Source of the DNA: Anabaena minutissima FACHB-250 | GTDB lineage: Bacteria > Cyanobacteriota > Cyanobacteriia > Cyanobacteriales > Nostocaceae | Assembly: GCF_014697125.1 (NCBI RefSeq) | Contig: NZ_JACJRG010000018.1 | Location: 1 to 64,000, forward strand | DNA: 64,000 nt | Reading direction: 5' to 3' | Shown here: positions 35,057 through 44,575 of the stretch, piece after piece | Layout: each line of letters opens with the position of its first letter | How positions within the stretch are numbered: the first letter of the stretch is position 1 | Notes under the pieces: model-generated | What the model was told of the DNA's origin: nothing | What the model saw: only the letters and a program-made list of their open reading frames with translations | Database searches by the model: none | Program-made: the position numbers and the translations under genes

Positions 35057-38000
35057 CTACTCGTCATCTTCCAAAGACTCGCGGGAAAGCGATTCGTAGG
35101 TTGGTCTAGGTGGTGTTCTTCTGTTGGCTTGGTCTGCCATCAAATCGACTTCTACATCCAAGGAACTACCATCAGCTTGGGTCTCTACTTTATGTACAGC
35201 AATGTCTAACCCCAAGGATTGCAGTTCTCGCATCAACACCTTAAAGGACTCTGGTGTTCCAGGTCGGGGAATCGCTTTACCTTTAACGATCGCATTTAAA
35301 GCTTCGTTGCGCCCCTGCATATCGTCAGATTTTACTGTCAGTAACTCTTGCAAGGTATACGCTGCACCGAAAGCTTCCAATGCCCATACTTCCATTTCCC
35401 CAAATCGCTGACCACCTTGTTGAGCTTTACCACCCAAGGGTTGCTGGGTAACTAGTGAGTAGGGGCCTGTAGAACGGGCGTGAATCTTATCATCTACTAG
35501 GTGTACTAGTTTCAGCATATAAGCCACGCCTATAGTCACTGGGCGGTCAAAGGCTTCACCTGTCCGACCGTCGTAGACCATAATTTTGCCTGGATCATCT
35601 GGGTTATACACCCAATCTCTCCCGGTTTCATCCCGTGCTTCTTGCAATTTGCCATGCACAATTTTCCGGGATGATTCTTCACCATACATTTCATCGAAGG
35701 GAGTAATCTTAAAGCGCACTCCCAAAGTATGACCAGCCCAACCCAAAAGACATTCAAATACTTGTCCGACATTCATCCGGCTGGGTACACCAAGGGGGTT
35801 GAGGACGATATCAACGGTTGAACCATCGGGCAAATAAGGCATATCTTCCATCGGTAAGATGCGGGAAATAATTCCTTTATTCCCGTGGCGACCTGCCATT
35901 TTGTCACCGACTTGGATTTTCCGCTTCTGAGCTACATACACCCGGACTACCATGTTAGCTCCTGGTGGTAATTCATCCCCTTGTTCACGGGTGAATAAGC
36001 GCACATCAACTACCCGACCTTTTTCACCGTTGGGTACACGGAGGGAGTTGTCCCTTACATCCCGCGCTTTTTCGCCGAAAATCGCCCTTAATAGTTTTTC
36101 TTCTGGCGGTTGGTCTGATTCACCTTTCGGTGTAACTTTACCTACAAGGATATCGCCGGCTTCTACCCAAGCCCCAATGCGAATGATTCCCTGTTCATCT
36201 AACTGACGTAGGGCATCTTCCCCGACGTTAGGAATTTCTCTGGTGATTTCTTCTGGGCCTAGCTTAGTTTGCCGTGCCTCAATTTCATATTTTTCGATGT
36301 GAATTGAGGTGTAGATATCATCTTGGATCAATCGCTCGGAAATCAAAATCGCATCTTCGTAGTTATAGCCTTCCCAAGGCATATAAGCGACGACGATATT
36401 TTGTCCCAGTGCCAATTCTCCGCCTTCGGTAGAAGATCCGTCAGCTAATACTTGACCAGCTACTACCCGTTCACCAATCCGCACCAAGGGTTTTTGGTTG
36501 AGACAGGTATCTTGGTTAGAACGCTGGTATTTGGAAAGGGTGTACTTGATTTCTGGGGCGTTCGGTTTGGGACGGATGCGAATTTCTGTCGCGTCTGCAT
36601 AGGTGACATCACCGTCAGTCCGGGAGATGATCACCATCCCTGAGTCTCTCGCACCTTGAGCTTCTAAGCCTGTACCGACTAAGGGACGCTCTGGTTTCAG
36701 TAGGGGTACTGCTTGGCGTTGCATATTAGAACCCATGAGGGCGCGGTTAGCGTCGTCATGTTCCAAGAAGGGAATCATGCTGGTAGCTACCGATACAATT
36801 TGTACCGGAGATACTGCCACGTAGTCTACTTGTTCTGGTGTTGTGGTGGAGAATTCTTGGCGATAACGTACAGGCACTTGTGGCCCAATAATGTAGCCAT
36901 TTTCATCAACAGGAATATCTCCTGGGGCTACCCGCAGGTCATCTTCTTCGTCGGCGGTCATATACACTGGCTGCACGTCAAATTTTACTCGTGCATTTTC
37001 CACCGGTCTAAAGGGGGTTTCTAGGAAGCCGTACTGGTTAACCCGTGCATGGGTAGCCAAAGAACCAATCAACCCAGCGTTAGGGCCTTCTGGTGTCTCA
37101 ATGGGACAGATACGTCCGTAGTGGGAGGGGTGAATATCTCGCACGGCAAAACCTGCCCGTTCTCTGGTTAAACCACCAGGGCCTAGGGCTGACAGACGGC
37201 GTTTGTGGGTCAGTTCTGCTAAGGGATTGGTTTGATCCATGAACTGACTTAATTGGCTAGAGCCAAAGAATTCTTTAATGGCTGCTACTAATGGTTTAGG
37301 GTTGACTAGAGATGCTGGGGTCAGAGATTCTGCATCGGATACAGTCATCCGTTCCCGAATGATCCTTTCTAGGCGGTTTAAACCTACCCGTACCTGGTTT
37401 TGCAGCAATTCACCGACGCTTCTTACCCGGCGGTTGCCTAAGTGGTCAATGTCGTCAATACTACCAATATCATATTCTAGGTTGATCAGGTAATCGACGG
37501 CGGCCAAGATGTCTTGAGGGGTGAGAACGCGTAAGGTGTCAGGAACTGACAACCGCAATTTTTTGTTGAGTTTATATCTACCTACGCGACCTAAGTCATA
37601 CCGTTTGGGGTCGAAGAATCGGGAGTCTAGCAGTTGTTGTCCACCTAATACGGTTGGTGGTTCACCAGGACGGAGTTTTCGATATAACTCCATCAGGGCT
37701 TCTTCTTCCGAAAACTGCCCTTCTTTTTCGATGGTTTTTTGGAAATATTCGGGGTGGCGGAGGGCATCAAAGATTTCGTTATCCGATAACCCTAGGGCTT
37801 TCAAAAGTACCTGGGCTGAGAGTTTCCGAGTTTTATCAATACGTACCCAGACCAAATCATTCCGGTCTGTTTCAAATTTTAGCCACGCTCCCCGGTTAGG
37901 AATGAGTGAAGCTGAATAGGTACGTCGCCCGTTTTTATCGATTTCTGATTTATAGTAAACTCCAGGCGATCGCACAATTTGATTAACAATAACCCGCTCT

Positions 38001-38356
38001 GCTCCGTTAATAATAAACGTGCCGCGATCGGTCATCAAAGGCAGATCCCCGATAAATACTTCTTGTTCTTTAATATCCCCAGTTTCTTTATTCAACAGGC
38101 GTGTGGGGACATACATTTGGACGGCATAGGTACTATCTCGCCGTTTGGATTCTTCTACGCTGTACTTAGGCTCCTTGAGCTTGTAGTTCTGTCCTAAAAA
38201 GTGCAGTTCTAGTTTGCCCGTGTAGTCTGTAATCGGACTAAAGGAGTTAAGTTCTTCAATCAGCCCTTCTTCTAAAAACCAGCGAAAGCTTGAACGCTGG
38301 ATTTCAATCAAGTCGGGCAACAAAAAGGCGGGTTCAATATAATTTTCGGTAATCAT
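35057..38356 (-). CDS. rpoB: DNA-directed RNA polymerase subunit beta
   Basis: The 1099-residue beta subunit starts EPAFLLPDLIEIQRSSF and contains FIINGAERVIVNQIVRSPG, the rifampicin-pocket region (SSQLSQFMDQTNPLAELTHKRR), ETPEGPNAGLI, AYMPWEGYNYEDAIL, GDKMAGRHGNKG and the C-terminal KPGTP-like PRPGTPESFKVLMRELQSLGLD. It is the usual compact cyanobacterial length. The ATG at 38354-38356 is well placed. It lies downstream of rpsT and tatD on the same strand after a 714-base gap that probably holds its own promoter. Its TAG stop sits at the edge of a STRR. Confidence 0.97.
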   Translation of the reverse strand: MITENYIEPAFLLPDLIEIQRSSFRWFLEEGLIEELNSFSPITDYTGKLELHFLGQNYKLKEPKYSVEESKRRDSTYAVQMYVPTRLLNKETGDIKEQEVFIGDLPLMTDRGTFIINGAERVIVNQIVRSPGVYYKSEIDKNGRRTYSASLIPNRGAWLKFETDRNDLVWVRIDKTRKLSAQVLLKALGLSDNEIFDALRHPEYFQKTIEKEGQFSEEEALMELYRKLRPGEPPTVLGGQQLLDSRFFDPKRYDLGRVGRYKLNKKLRLSVPDTLRVLTPQDILAAVDYLINLEYDIGSIDDIDHLGNRRVRSVGELLQNQVRVGLNRLERIIRERMTVSDAESLTPASLVNPKPLVAAIKEFFGSSQLSQFMDQTNPLAELTHKRRLSALGPGGLTRERAGFAVRDIHPSHYGRICPIETPEGPNAGLIGSLATHARVNQYGFLETPFRPVENARVKFDVQPVYMTADEEDDLRVAPGDIPVDENGYIIGPQVPVRYRQEFSTTTPEQVDYVAVSPVQIVSVATSMIPFLEHDDANRALMGSNMQRQAVPLLKPERPLVGTGLEAQGARDSGMVIISRTDGDVTYADATEIRIRPKPNAPEIKYTLSKYQRSNQDTCLNQKPLVRIGERVVAGQVLADGSSTEGGELALGQNIVVAYMPWEGYNYEDAILISERLIQDDIYTSIHIEKYEIEARQTKLGPEEITREIPNVGEDALRQLDEQGIIRIGAWVEAGDILVGKVTPKGESDQPPEEKLLRAIFGEKARDVRDNSLRVPNGEKGRVVDVRLFTREQGDELPPGANMVVRVYVAQKRKIQVGDKMAGRHGNKGIISRILPMEDMPYLPDGSTVDIVLNPLGVPSRMNVGQVFECLLGWAGHTLGVRFKITPFDEMYGEESSRKIVHGKLQEARDETGRDWVYNPDDPGKIMVYDGRTGEAFDRPVTIGVAYMLKLVHLVDDKIHARSTGPYSLVTQQPLGGKAQQGGQRFGEMEVWALEAFGAAYTLQELLTVKSDDMQGRNEALNAIVKGKAIPRPGTPESFKVLMRELQSLGLDIAVHKVETQADGSSLDVEVDLMADQANRRTPPRPTYESLSRESLEDDE

Positions 38357-39070
38357 GCCTCTACCTTTGTCAACCTGGTCAAATTTTTAGAGGACAAAGC
38401 TTTGTCACTTTATGGTGTCACCAGCTATTGTCCTTAGCCGTTAGGAAACTTATCCTTCAATGTCACCTGACTATTTACAGGTGTAGGTGAACGCCGCAAT
38501 TGAAACTGGAGAGGGAGATTTTGGCAAGGGGGGTTATAGCCCCTGAACACTCTTCACCGCTACGAAGATACAGCTATTTGAATGATTCTTCAATAGCCGT
38601 AGTCTTAACATATGCCTGAGTTTGTTTTTTTGCCTCATTTCCTCTCCTCAAAGCGCGCTTACCAATTTACGCATCTCTTATTTGGTCTGCACTACACCAT
38701 TTATACTCACGGTAATAGTCTCAAATTGAGGAATCGAGCTACACTTTGTATTTTCTGGATCAAAATGTCGGGATTTTGCTGGATTATAATCACAAGACAA
38801 TTTCTTTTAACAATTTTCTATAGGTTGAATAAAAGGCCAGTCTATCTCAATGTTGGTTGCCAGGTTTTATCACGCATTCAGAGCATCCGCTTGTAGAGAT
38901 GTGAGGATGGTCAAGTTGATAACTTTACAAAATCAAGCTTACGAGTTTTCCGTTCCTTTATTTATCATTATGGCGCACACAAAATGTTTTGGAGGGATTC
39001 ATAGTAGCACATTTTTGTCCTCCTAGCGTTTTATTTTTTAACTGCACCCTACAAGATGAATAAACAAACT
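38357..39070. other. Intergenic region upstream of rpoB
   Basis: This 714-base gap between tatD and rpoB has no credible gene (a 94-codon open frame at 38612 has no ribosome-binding site and non-protein composition). It probably contains the main rpoB promoter and a long untranslated leader. Bases 38440-38480 (TTAGGAAACTTATCC...TGACCTGACTATTTACAGGTG) include a small CACCTG/CAGGTG pairing. No ribosomal-protein-type leader could be recognised. Confidence 0.45.
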
Positions 39071-39856
39071 TTATATTGCGAGATTAAATAATTCACAGGC
39101 ATTTTGGGTGGTTTGAGCAGAAATGGCCTCTAATGTTTCTTGTCGTATTTGAGCTACTTGCTCTGCTACGTAGCGGACATAAGCCGGCTCGTTACGTTTT
39201 TCACCTCGCTTTGGTACTGGGGCTAAAAAAGGACAGTCGGTTTCTACCAGCAGGCGATCGCTTTTCACCATCGCTGCTGAGGCTTGTATGGCTTTAGCGT
39301 TTTTGAATGTGACAGTACCGCTAAAACTAATATAAAAGCCTAAATCTAGAAACCATTGAGTTTCTTCTGGTGTACCACCCCAACAGTGCATCACACCCCT
39401 TAGCTGATGATTTACGCCCTCTTGCCATTTTTGCAATATTTTCCTGACTGCAACGGCGGCATCCCGACAATGAATTATTACAGGTAAATTCAGTTCAGAG
39501 GCGATCGCTAGTTGTGCCTCAAATACTATTTGCTGTTGCTCATAGTTATCAGCTTTGTAGAAATCCAGCCCCATCTCGCCAATTGCTACTATCTTTGAGT
39601 CAGACCTGGCTAAAGATAATATTTCCTTTGCTGTCTCAATTTGCCATTTTTCGGCATCTAAGGGATGCAGTCCTACAGCAAAACTCACTTCAGGAAACTT
39701 GTGTGCTATGGCTTGAATACTGGAAAACTCTGCTGGCTCGACGCAAGAATGTACTAGATGTACTACTCCTGCTTCTTGCCATCGCGATCGCACTGCTGCC
39801 AAATCTGGCTGGAAATTATCGAAGTTGAGATGAACGTGGGTATCAATCAGCTGCAT
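39071..39856 (-). CDS. tatD: TatD-family metal-dependent deoxyribonuclease
   Basis: This 261-residue TIM-barrel hydrolase has the metal ligands DTHVHLNF (H7, H9), E94-type GEMGLDFY, VIIHCRDA, GVMHCWGGT and a late VETDCPFLAP aspartate. TatD proteins are 3'-5' DNA exonucleases involved in repair and DNA degradation, cytoplasmic. The order rpsT-tatD-rpoB-rpoC1-rpoC2 is typical of cyanobacteria. Its start ATG is followed upstream by STRR-filled sequence separating it from rpsT. Confidence 0.93.
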   Translation of the reverse strand: MQLIDTHVHLNFDNFQPDLAAVRSRWQEAGVVHLVHSCVEPAEFSSIQAIAHKFPEVSFAVGLHPLDAEKWQIETAKEILSLARSDSKIVAIGEMGLDFYKADNYEQQQIVFEAQLAIASELNLPVIIHCRDAAVAVRKILQKWQEGVNHQLRGVMHCWGGTPEETQWFLDLGFYISFSGTVTFKNAKAIQASAAMVKSDRLLVETDCPFLAPVPKRGEKRNEPAYVRYVAEQVAQIRQETLEAISAQTTQNACELFNLAI

Positions 39857-39928
39857 TTTTTAGTTATTAGTCATTGATCTTTAGTCATTGGTCATTAGCT
39901 AGTGACTAATAACTAATGACTAATAACC
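39857..39928. repeat. STRR array between rpsT and tatD
   Basis: TTAGTCATT and TGACTAATAAC heptamer variants run from both sides (TAGTTATTAGTCATT and AACTAATGACTAATAA), giving an inverted pair that can form a long imperfect hairpin inside the transcript. Confidence 0.85.
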
Positions 39929-39931
39929 TAT

Positions 39932-40225
39932 TTATGCCGGTTGCGTAATTGGCTTGAGTTTTTTAGCCAATCTCGATTTTTTTCTCGCCCCATTGTTGGG
40001 ATGGAGAACTCCCGTTTTCACTGCTTTGTCGATTTTGCTATAAGCTTCCGACAGGCGTGTTTCCACCTCTTGTTTTAATTCTGGGGTGGGGTTAGCGGCA
40101 TAGATGTCTACCGCATTTAGGTACTTTTTCATCAGCGTTTTAGCTGATGATTTGTAGTTTTTATTACGCAGCCGATTGCGTTCTGCGATTTGGGCGCGCT
40201 TAAGAGCAGACTTTGTATTCGCCAC
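39932..40225 (-). CDS. rpsT: 30S ribosomal protein S20
   Basis: S20 binds 16S rRNA at the base of the 30S body. The protein is basic and helical, beginning ANTKSALKRAQIAERNRLRNK and containing the conserved GVLHPNNGARKKSRLAKKL segment. I start at the GTG (40223-40225), giving 97 residues with the standard (M)ANTKSALKR N-terminus; an upstream TTG would add four residues. It is the first gene of the rpsT-tatD-rpo block on the minus strand, divergent from hisD. Confidence 0.95.
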   Translation of the reverse strand: MANTKSALKRAQIAERNRLRNKNYKSSAKTLMKKYLNAVDIYAANPTPELKQEVETRLSEAYSKIDKAVKTGVLHPNNGARKKSRLAKKLKPITQPA

Positions 40226-40531
40226 AGTCAATTCCAAAAAGACTATTAATTATGTACACACACTACTAGACTTACTAATATAGCATCTATATTGCCAATG
40301 TTAGGGTTTCTGAAAAAAAATTAGTTATTGGGAATGAGGTATTGGGCATTGAGCATTGATGTTACTCTTGTTTCTTGATTCCCCATTGAATTTCAGACAC
40401 CTTGAGAGTATCAAAAAAATCCAGGTTAAGCTAGAGAAGAGAATTCGCGTCAGCTCTCTACCTTTTTTGGGAAAGGGTAAACCTAATTCTCAGGTGGGAA
40501 TATTCTAAAACTTTGGCATTGTCCTTACTCC
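40226..40531. other. Divergent promoter region rpsT/hisD
   Basis: About 306 bases with promoters for both genes. ATTGGGCATTGAGCATTGAT (about 40340) is a short heptamer-like repeat. No gene was found. Confidence 0.5.
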
Positions 40532-41842
40532 ATGCTGCGAATCATTACTCAGCAGGCAGATGTAAAAGCAGAATTGCAACGACTTTGCGATCGCACCCAT
40601 GATGACCAAGTGCTTCACAAGGAAGCGACGGTGCGGGAAGTTTTGCAAGCAGTGAAACGCCAAGGCGATAAAGCTGTGTTACATTATACTGCCGAATTTG
40701 ACAATCAAATTCTCAAACAAGAAGAACTGCTGGTGAAAGGTTCGGAATTGGATGCTGCGTACCAACAGGTATCACCAGAATTGTTGGCAGCAATTAGGCT
40801 GGCTTGTCGCCAAATTGACGCATTCCATCGACAGCGAGTCCCGAAAAGTTGGGTACACTTTGGGGATGATGACGTAGTTTTAGGCAAACGTTACACTCCC
40901 GTAGATAAAGCAGGCTTATACGTTCCTGGTGGTCGTGCGGCTTATCCCAGTTCAGTGCTGATGAATGCGATTCCGGCTAAGGTAGCAGGTGTACCGCGTA
41001 TAGTCATGGTGACACCACCAGGTACGGAAAAAGTAATTAACCCGGCAGTGTTGGTGGCGGCGCAAGAAGCCGGGGTGAAAGAAATTTATCGGGTGGGAGG
41101 AGCGCAAGCGATCGCGGCTTTAGCTTATGGGACAGAAACAATCCCCAAGGTAGATGTAATTACAGGCCCTGGTAATATCTATGTCACCCTAGCGAAAAAA
41201 CTAGTCTATGGCACAGTCGGTATTGATTGTTTAGCAGGGCCAAGTGAAGTCTTGATCATTGCTGATGAAACAGCCAACCCCGTTCATGTAGCAACGGATT
41301 TATTAGCGCAAGCTGAACATGATCCGATGGCGGCGGCGATTTTGTTAACCACAGATCCGGCTTTAGCTAAAAATGTGCAATTAGCAGTAGAAAGACAGTT
41401 GGTGGATCACCCCCGGCGGATAGATACCGAAAAAGCGATCGCTCATTATGGTTTAATTGTCCTCGTGGAATCTTTAGAAGCTGCTGCCGAACTTTCTAAT
41501 GAATTTGCACCGGAACACTTAGAGTTAGAAATTAAAGACCCCTGGGCATTACTCCCCCTGATTCGTCATGCAGGAGCAATATTTTTAGGTTACTCTACCC
41601 CAGAGGCAGTAGGCGATTACTTAGCAGGGCCAAACCATACCTTACCTACTTCCGGTGCTGCTCGTTATGCCTCATCTTTAGGCGTGGAAACGTTCCTCAA
41701 GCACTCGAATATTATTCAATATTCCCAGACTGCTCTACAAAAAGTTGCTGGTATCATTGACACATTAGCAACTGCTGAAGGTTTACCCTCTCATGCTGAT
41801 TCAGTCCGTCGTCGCCTGCAACAAGATGAACCTCAAGAATAA
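40532..41842 (+). CDS. hisD: Histidinol dehydrogenase
   Basis: HisD carries out the last two steps of histidine synthesis, oxidising L-histidinol to histidine with two NAD+ and Zn2+. The 436-residue sequence has GLYVPGGRAAYPSS, the signature region IDCLAGPSEVLIIADE, LAQAEHDPMAAAILLTTD (zinc-binding and catalytic area) and EFAPEHLEL followed by GPNHTLPTSGAARY. Full length, with an ATG start in good context. It is not in a his operon here, as is usual in cyanobacteria, where his genes are scattered. Confidence 0.96.
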   Translation: MLRIITQQADVKAELQRLCDRTHDDQVLHKEATVREVLQAVKRQGDKAVLHYTAEFDNQILKQEELLVKGSELDAAYQQVSPELLAAIRLACRQIDAFHRQRVPKSWVHFGDDDVVLGKRYTPVDKAGLYVPGGRAAYPSSVLMNAIPAKVAGVPRIVMVTPPGTEKVINPAVLVAAQEAGVKEIYRVGGAQAIAALAYGTETIPKVDVITGPGNIYVTLAKKLVYGTVGIDCLAGPSEVLIIADETANPVHVATDLLAQAEHDPMAAAILLTTDPALAKNVQLAVERQLVDHPRRIDTEKAIAHYGLIVLVESLEAAAELSNEFAPEHLELEIKDPWALLPLIRHAGAIFLGYSTPEAVGDYLAGPNHTLPTSGAARYASSLGVETFLKHSNIIQYSQTALQKVAGIIDTLATAEGLPSHADSVRRRLQQDEPQE

Positions 41843-41941
41843 TTAATTTTTTCCTGTAGTTTGACTAAAACCTAGTCAGTAGCTACAAACTGAAAGTCTA
41901 GGTACTTGTATCAGGAGTCCACATCTGAGGAGATAACGGTT

Positions 41942-42367
41942 GTGCTAAAAACTATTTTGGTGGCTCTCGATGGTTCGGAAACTGCAACACAAGTAATTCA
42001 GGCTTTAGATGATTTAGTTTTATCACCAGAGGCTAGGGTGATATTATGTCATGTTTTTTCCACAGCAGAGTCAGAAATAGACTTACCAGCTGATCGTCCT
42101 CAACCCCAGTCTTTGAGATTTTCCGCTTTCCAAATTGAACAGCAATTACAATCTTTTCAAGAACAGTTATCAGTTAAAAGTCAAATTGAAATAGTAGCTG
42201 GTAATCCAGCCGAAGAAATTATTCGTCTTGCTAATATCTACAAAGCAGATTTAATTATTATTGGCAGTCGTGGTTTAACAGGTATGACAAGGATTGTCTT
42301 GGGTTCTGTGAGTAGTCAAGTAGTGGAAGAGGCGGCTTGTTCAGTGTTGGTAGTGAAGCCAAATTAA
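41942..42367 (+). CDS. Universal stress protein (UspA family)
   Basis: This 141-residue single-domain Usp has VALDGSETA at the N-terminus and the ATP-binding type C-terminal motif GSRGLTGMTRIVLGSVS (Gx2Gx9GS). Such proteins are induced by stress and growth arrest; the exact role here is unknown. I use the GTG at 41942, which follows a GAGGAG ribosome-binding site and fits homologues. The longer in-frame reading from 41906 is unlikely. The Uma2 gene starts 15 bases after its stop. Confidence 0.88.
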   Translation: MLKTILVALDGSETATQVIQALDDLVLSPEARVILCHVFSTAESEIDLPADRPQPQSLRFSAFQIEQQLQSFQEQLSVKSQIEIVAGNPAEEIIRLANIYKADLIIIGSRGLTGMTRIVLGSVSSQVVEEAACSVLVVKPN

Positions 42368-42381
42368 AATTAGATCATGTC

Positions 42382-42984
42382 ATGACCACAACTCCGGCAG
42401 TTACTAAAAAATTTACTGTTGCAGAGTACCTAGCTTATGATGATGGGACTGATACTCGCTACGAGCTGGTCAATGGGGAACTAGTTCCTATGAGTTTAGG
42501 AAGTGGACAACATGGAGCGATCGCAGAATTTCTCAATGATTTTTTTCGTGATCAAATTCTCCGCTTAAAATTAAACTGGACTTCTAAGCAAATGGTGATT
42601 GGTGTTCGTTCTCCCCGTGCTGGTAAATGGGATACATCCAGAATTCCAGATGTGGTTGTGCTTCCGGTATCTCAGTGGCAAGAGTTGAGAAACCGAGAAG
42701 CAGTGATTGAACTCAATGAATCACCTCCTTTGTTAGTGGTAGAGGTTGTCAGTGAGTCAACCAAAACTGTGGATTATCGAGCTAAAAGAGTTGAGTATAA
42801 CGTTCTCAACATTCCTGAATATTGGATTGTTGATCCTTTAATTAACAAAGTTACTGTTTTTACCTTAATTGAGGATTTATACGAATCTGCGGAATTTGTC
42901 GGTGCAGAACGCATTCAATCTTCTACTTTTCCAGACTTACAATTAACAGTTGAGCAAGTATTCTTTGCGGGTGATGAGCCGTAA
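42382..42984 (+). CDS. Uma2-family (DUF820) putative endonuclease
   Basis: Uma2/DUF820 proteins have a PD-(D/E)XK nuclease-like fold and are expanded in cyanobacteria; their function is unknown. This 200-residue copy has FTVAEYLAYD, RYELVNGELVPM (the E of the fold), PDVVVLP and the catalytic-like PPLLVVEVVSEST (E/K pattern), then YWIVDPLINKVTVF. The ATG at 42382 (MTTTPAVTKKF) is chosen; the reading frame stays open 15 codons upstream and overlaps the stress-protein gene in another frame. Its stop codon touches the stop of the convergent next gene (1-base spacing). Confidence 0.85.
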   Translation: MTTTPAVTKKFTVAEYLAYDDGTDTRYELVNGELVPMSLGSGQHGAIAEFLNDFFRDQILRLKLNWTSKQMVIGVRSPRAGKWDTSRIPDVVVLPVSQWQELRNREAVIELNESPPLLVVEVVSESTKTVDYRAKRVEYNVLNIPEYWIVDPLINKVTVFTLIEDLYESAEFVGAERIQSSTFPDLQLTVEQVFFAGDEP

Positions 42985-43377
42985 TTAAACCTTGCTGTGA
43001 GACTCAGTGAGAAACTGACGTAAACTCAATAAGCTGATGGTTTGCCCTAAATTGAGGGGTAGTAATGATATACCTTCAATCCGAGATTGCACCCAACCGT
43101 CTCCCCAATACCATTCATGAAATCCATCAATACCGCCACTGAGTAACAAACGTAAGCAGTTGGATTTGGCGACATCTACTTTATGATGAATAGCGATCGC
43201 TCCAGTCCAACTAGTAAACTCTACTCCTGGTGTCAGTTCATCTGGTATTCCTGGTGCGAATTTTTGCCCTATCAGCCATTTTCCCAGTTGCTCGGTGCGT
43301 AAGAGACTATCATGTATGGCATTGGCTGATGCTTCTATTTCTATTCGCAGTTGGGTGTGTTGGAAAGTACCTAGCAT
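42985..43377 (-). CDS. Conserved small protein, START/SRPBCC-like
   Basis: This 130-residue protein begins LRIEIEASANAIHDSLLRTEQLGKWL and continues with FTSWTGAIAIHHKVDVAKSNCLRLLLSGGIDGFHEWYWGDGWVQSRIEG. The pattern of an N-terminal strand, a helix (EQLGKWL), then a curved set of strands with Trp residues, resembles SRPBCC/START-like ligand-binding domains of cyanobacteria. The family call is by shape only. It is convergent with the Uma2 gene, with no spacer. No function can be assigned. Confidence 0.55.
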   Translation of the reverse strand: MLGTFQHTQLRIEIEASANAIHDSLLRTEQLGKWLIGQKFAPGIPDELTPGVEFTSWTGAIAIHHKVDVAKSNCLRLLLSGGIDGFHEWYWGDGWVQSRIEGISLLPLNLGQTISLLSLRQFLTESHSKV

Positions 43378-43680
43378 TTGTAGAAGCTCGATGACGGAAG
43401 TTTCTTTACTTATCCTAAATCATAGGTGCAAAAGTCAGGGAGATAGAATGAGTTAGGCGTTTATTCGTAATTGATTATGGATACTTCTAACATAGAGCTA
43501 GGCGCAAGTAAGAAATCTAGTTAAGAAAAAATCTTATTACTTTGCTCTTAAGCTTTCCTTATAAGGATTTTAGCTGCCATTACTGGTTAACTTCCTTGCT
43601 CGGTCGTGCAGGAGCAAGCTCCTTGCTCTGTAACTGGAACAAATTAGAATATTTTCGCAGAGTATTACTTGATTTGACCC
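43378..43680. other. Intergenic region, nothing recognised
   Basis: About 303 bases. GCAGGAGCAAGCTCCTTGC (43608-43626) is a small palindrome (AGGAGC/GCTCCT) that could be a hairpin. No gene or RNA was recognised. Confidence 0.4.
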
Positions 43681-44112
43681 TCAACGAATCAAAATAAGTG
43701 TACCAGTTAAAATCAAGCCAGTTCCTAATATCACTTGCAGCGTTAGCGGTTCTTTAAGAAAAAATACCGAAAAAATCAGCACCAAAACCAAACTCGATTT
43801 GTCTAAAGGTGCAACTAAAGAAGCTTTTCCGAATTGTAAAGCACGAAAGTAAAACAACCAAGATAAACCAGTTGACAACCCAGAGAAGACAAGAAACAGT
43901 AGGGTTTTTGGGTTAATCGTTAGTAGTGTATCTAGTTGTCCTTTAGCGACAACCCAACCCCAAACCATGATTAGAATGACTACTGTACGGATTGCGGTTG
44001 CTAAATTGGGATTAATTGCTTCGATTCCAATCTTGGCAAATATAGTCGTCAAGGCGGCAAAAAATGCTGATAACAGGGCATAAGATATAGTATTGACTTC
44101 GTTATCTAGCAT
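43681..44112 (-). CDS. EamA-family half-size membrane transporter
   Basis: This 143-residue protein is one EamA domain: five hydrophobic helices (about 9-27, 37-55, 70-88, 97-114 and 124-141). Features are ALLSAFFAALTTIFAKIGIE, STGLSWLFYFRALQFGKASLVAPLDKSSLVLVLIFSVFFLKEP (typical EamA end) and GTGLILTGTLIL. Most EamA transporters have two such domains; single-domain forms may dimerise, as in small drug or metabolite transporters. The substrate is not evident. No second half is encoded nearby. Confidence 0.85.
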   Translation of the reverse strand: MLDNEVNTISYALLSAFFAALTTIFAKIGIEAINPNLATAIRTVVILIMVWGWVVAKGQLDTLLTINPKTLLFLVFSGLSTGLSWLFYFRALQFGKASLVAPLDKSSLVLVLIFSVFFLKEPLTLQVILGTGLILTGTLILIR

Positions 44113-44575
44113 TTCCTATCCTTGACGCATAAATATTTATTGAGAAATAATATCACTATTTACTGTACAAACTATTTGGCTTGATCTCTCACAACTTCAT
44201 CACTTTACTCCCAAAGCCATCCACTCTAGGCAAGCATTTTCCGAATTCGCCAACAGTGTTGGCTTTATACAAGTATCCTCTAAAAAAAGCTTAAGTAAGC
44301 TAGGTACAGAGCAATAGAGATACTCAGTCCCACCTGCCGAAACACCTGTACATCAAGCTTGTAAATGAATAAAGAAACGAGATTGTCCTATTTTTTTCTG
44401 ACTTAGGATGGTTGACTTCAAACTATGAACAGAAAATTATGAAAAGTCTCTGTTTCTACTAGATATACTTACGTAACTTTTGTATAAGTTAAGTTTTGTT
44501 ATACTAAATATTACTTGAAACCCGACGCTGAATAGCAAGGGCGTTTGTTGAGACACTATTATTGGTAAGGTTTTC
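44113..44575. other. Intergenic region upstream of hslO
   Basis: A 463-base region with no gene found. It serves as the divergent promoter region for the EamA gene (-) and hslO (+). Otherwise no repeat or RNA was recognised. Confidence 0.45.

Noticed and set aside
38612..38896. 94-codon frame upstream of rpoB
   Set aside because: Composition is Phe/Ile/Leu-heavy with no ribosome-binding site; more likely leader or promoter DNA.
39514..39828. 104-codon frame opposite tatD
   Set aside because: It is antisense to well-supported coding sequence and has no ribosome-binding site.
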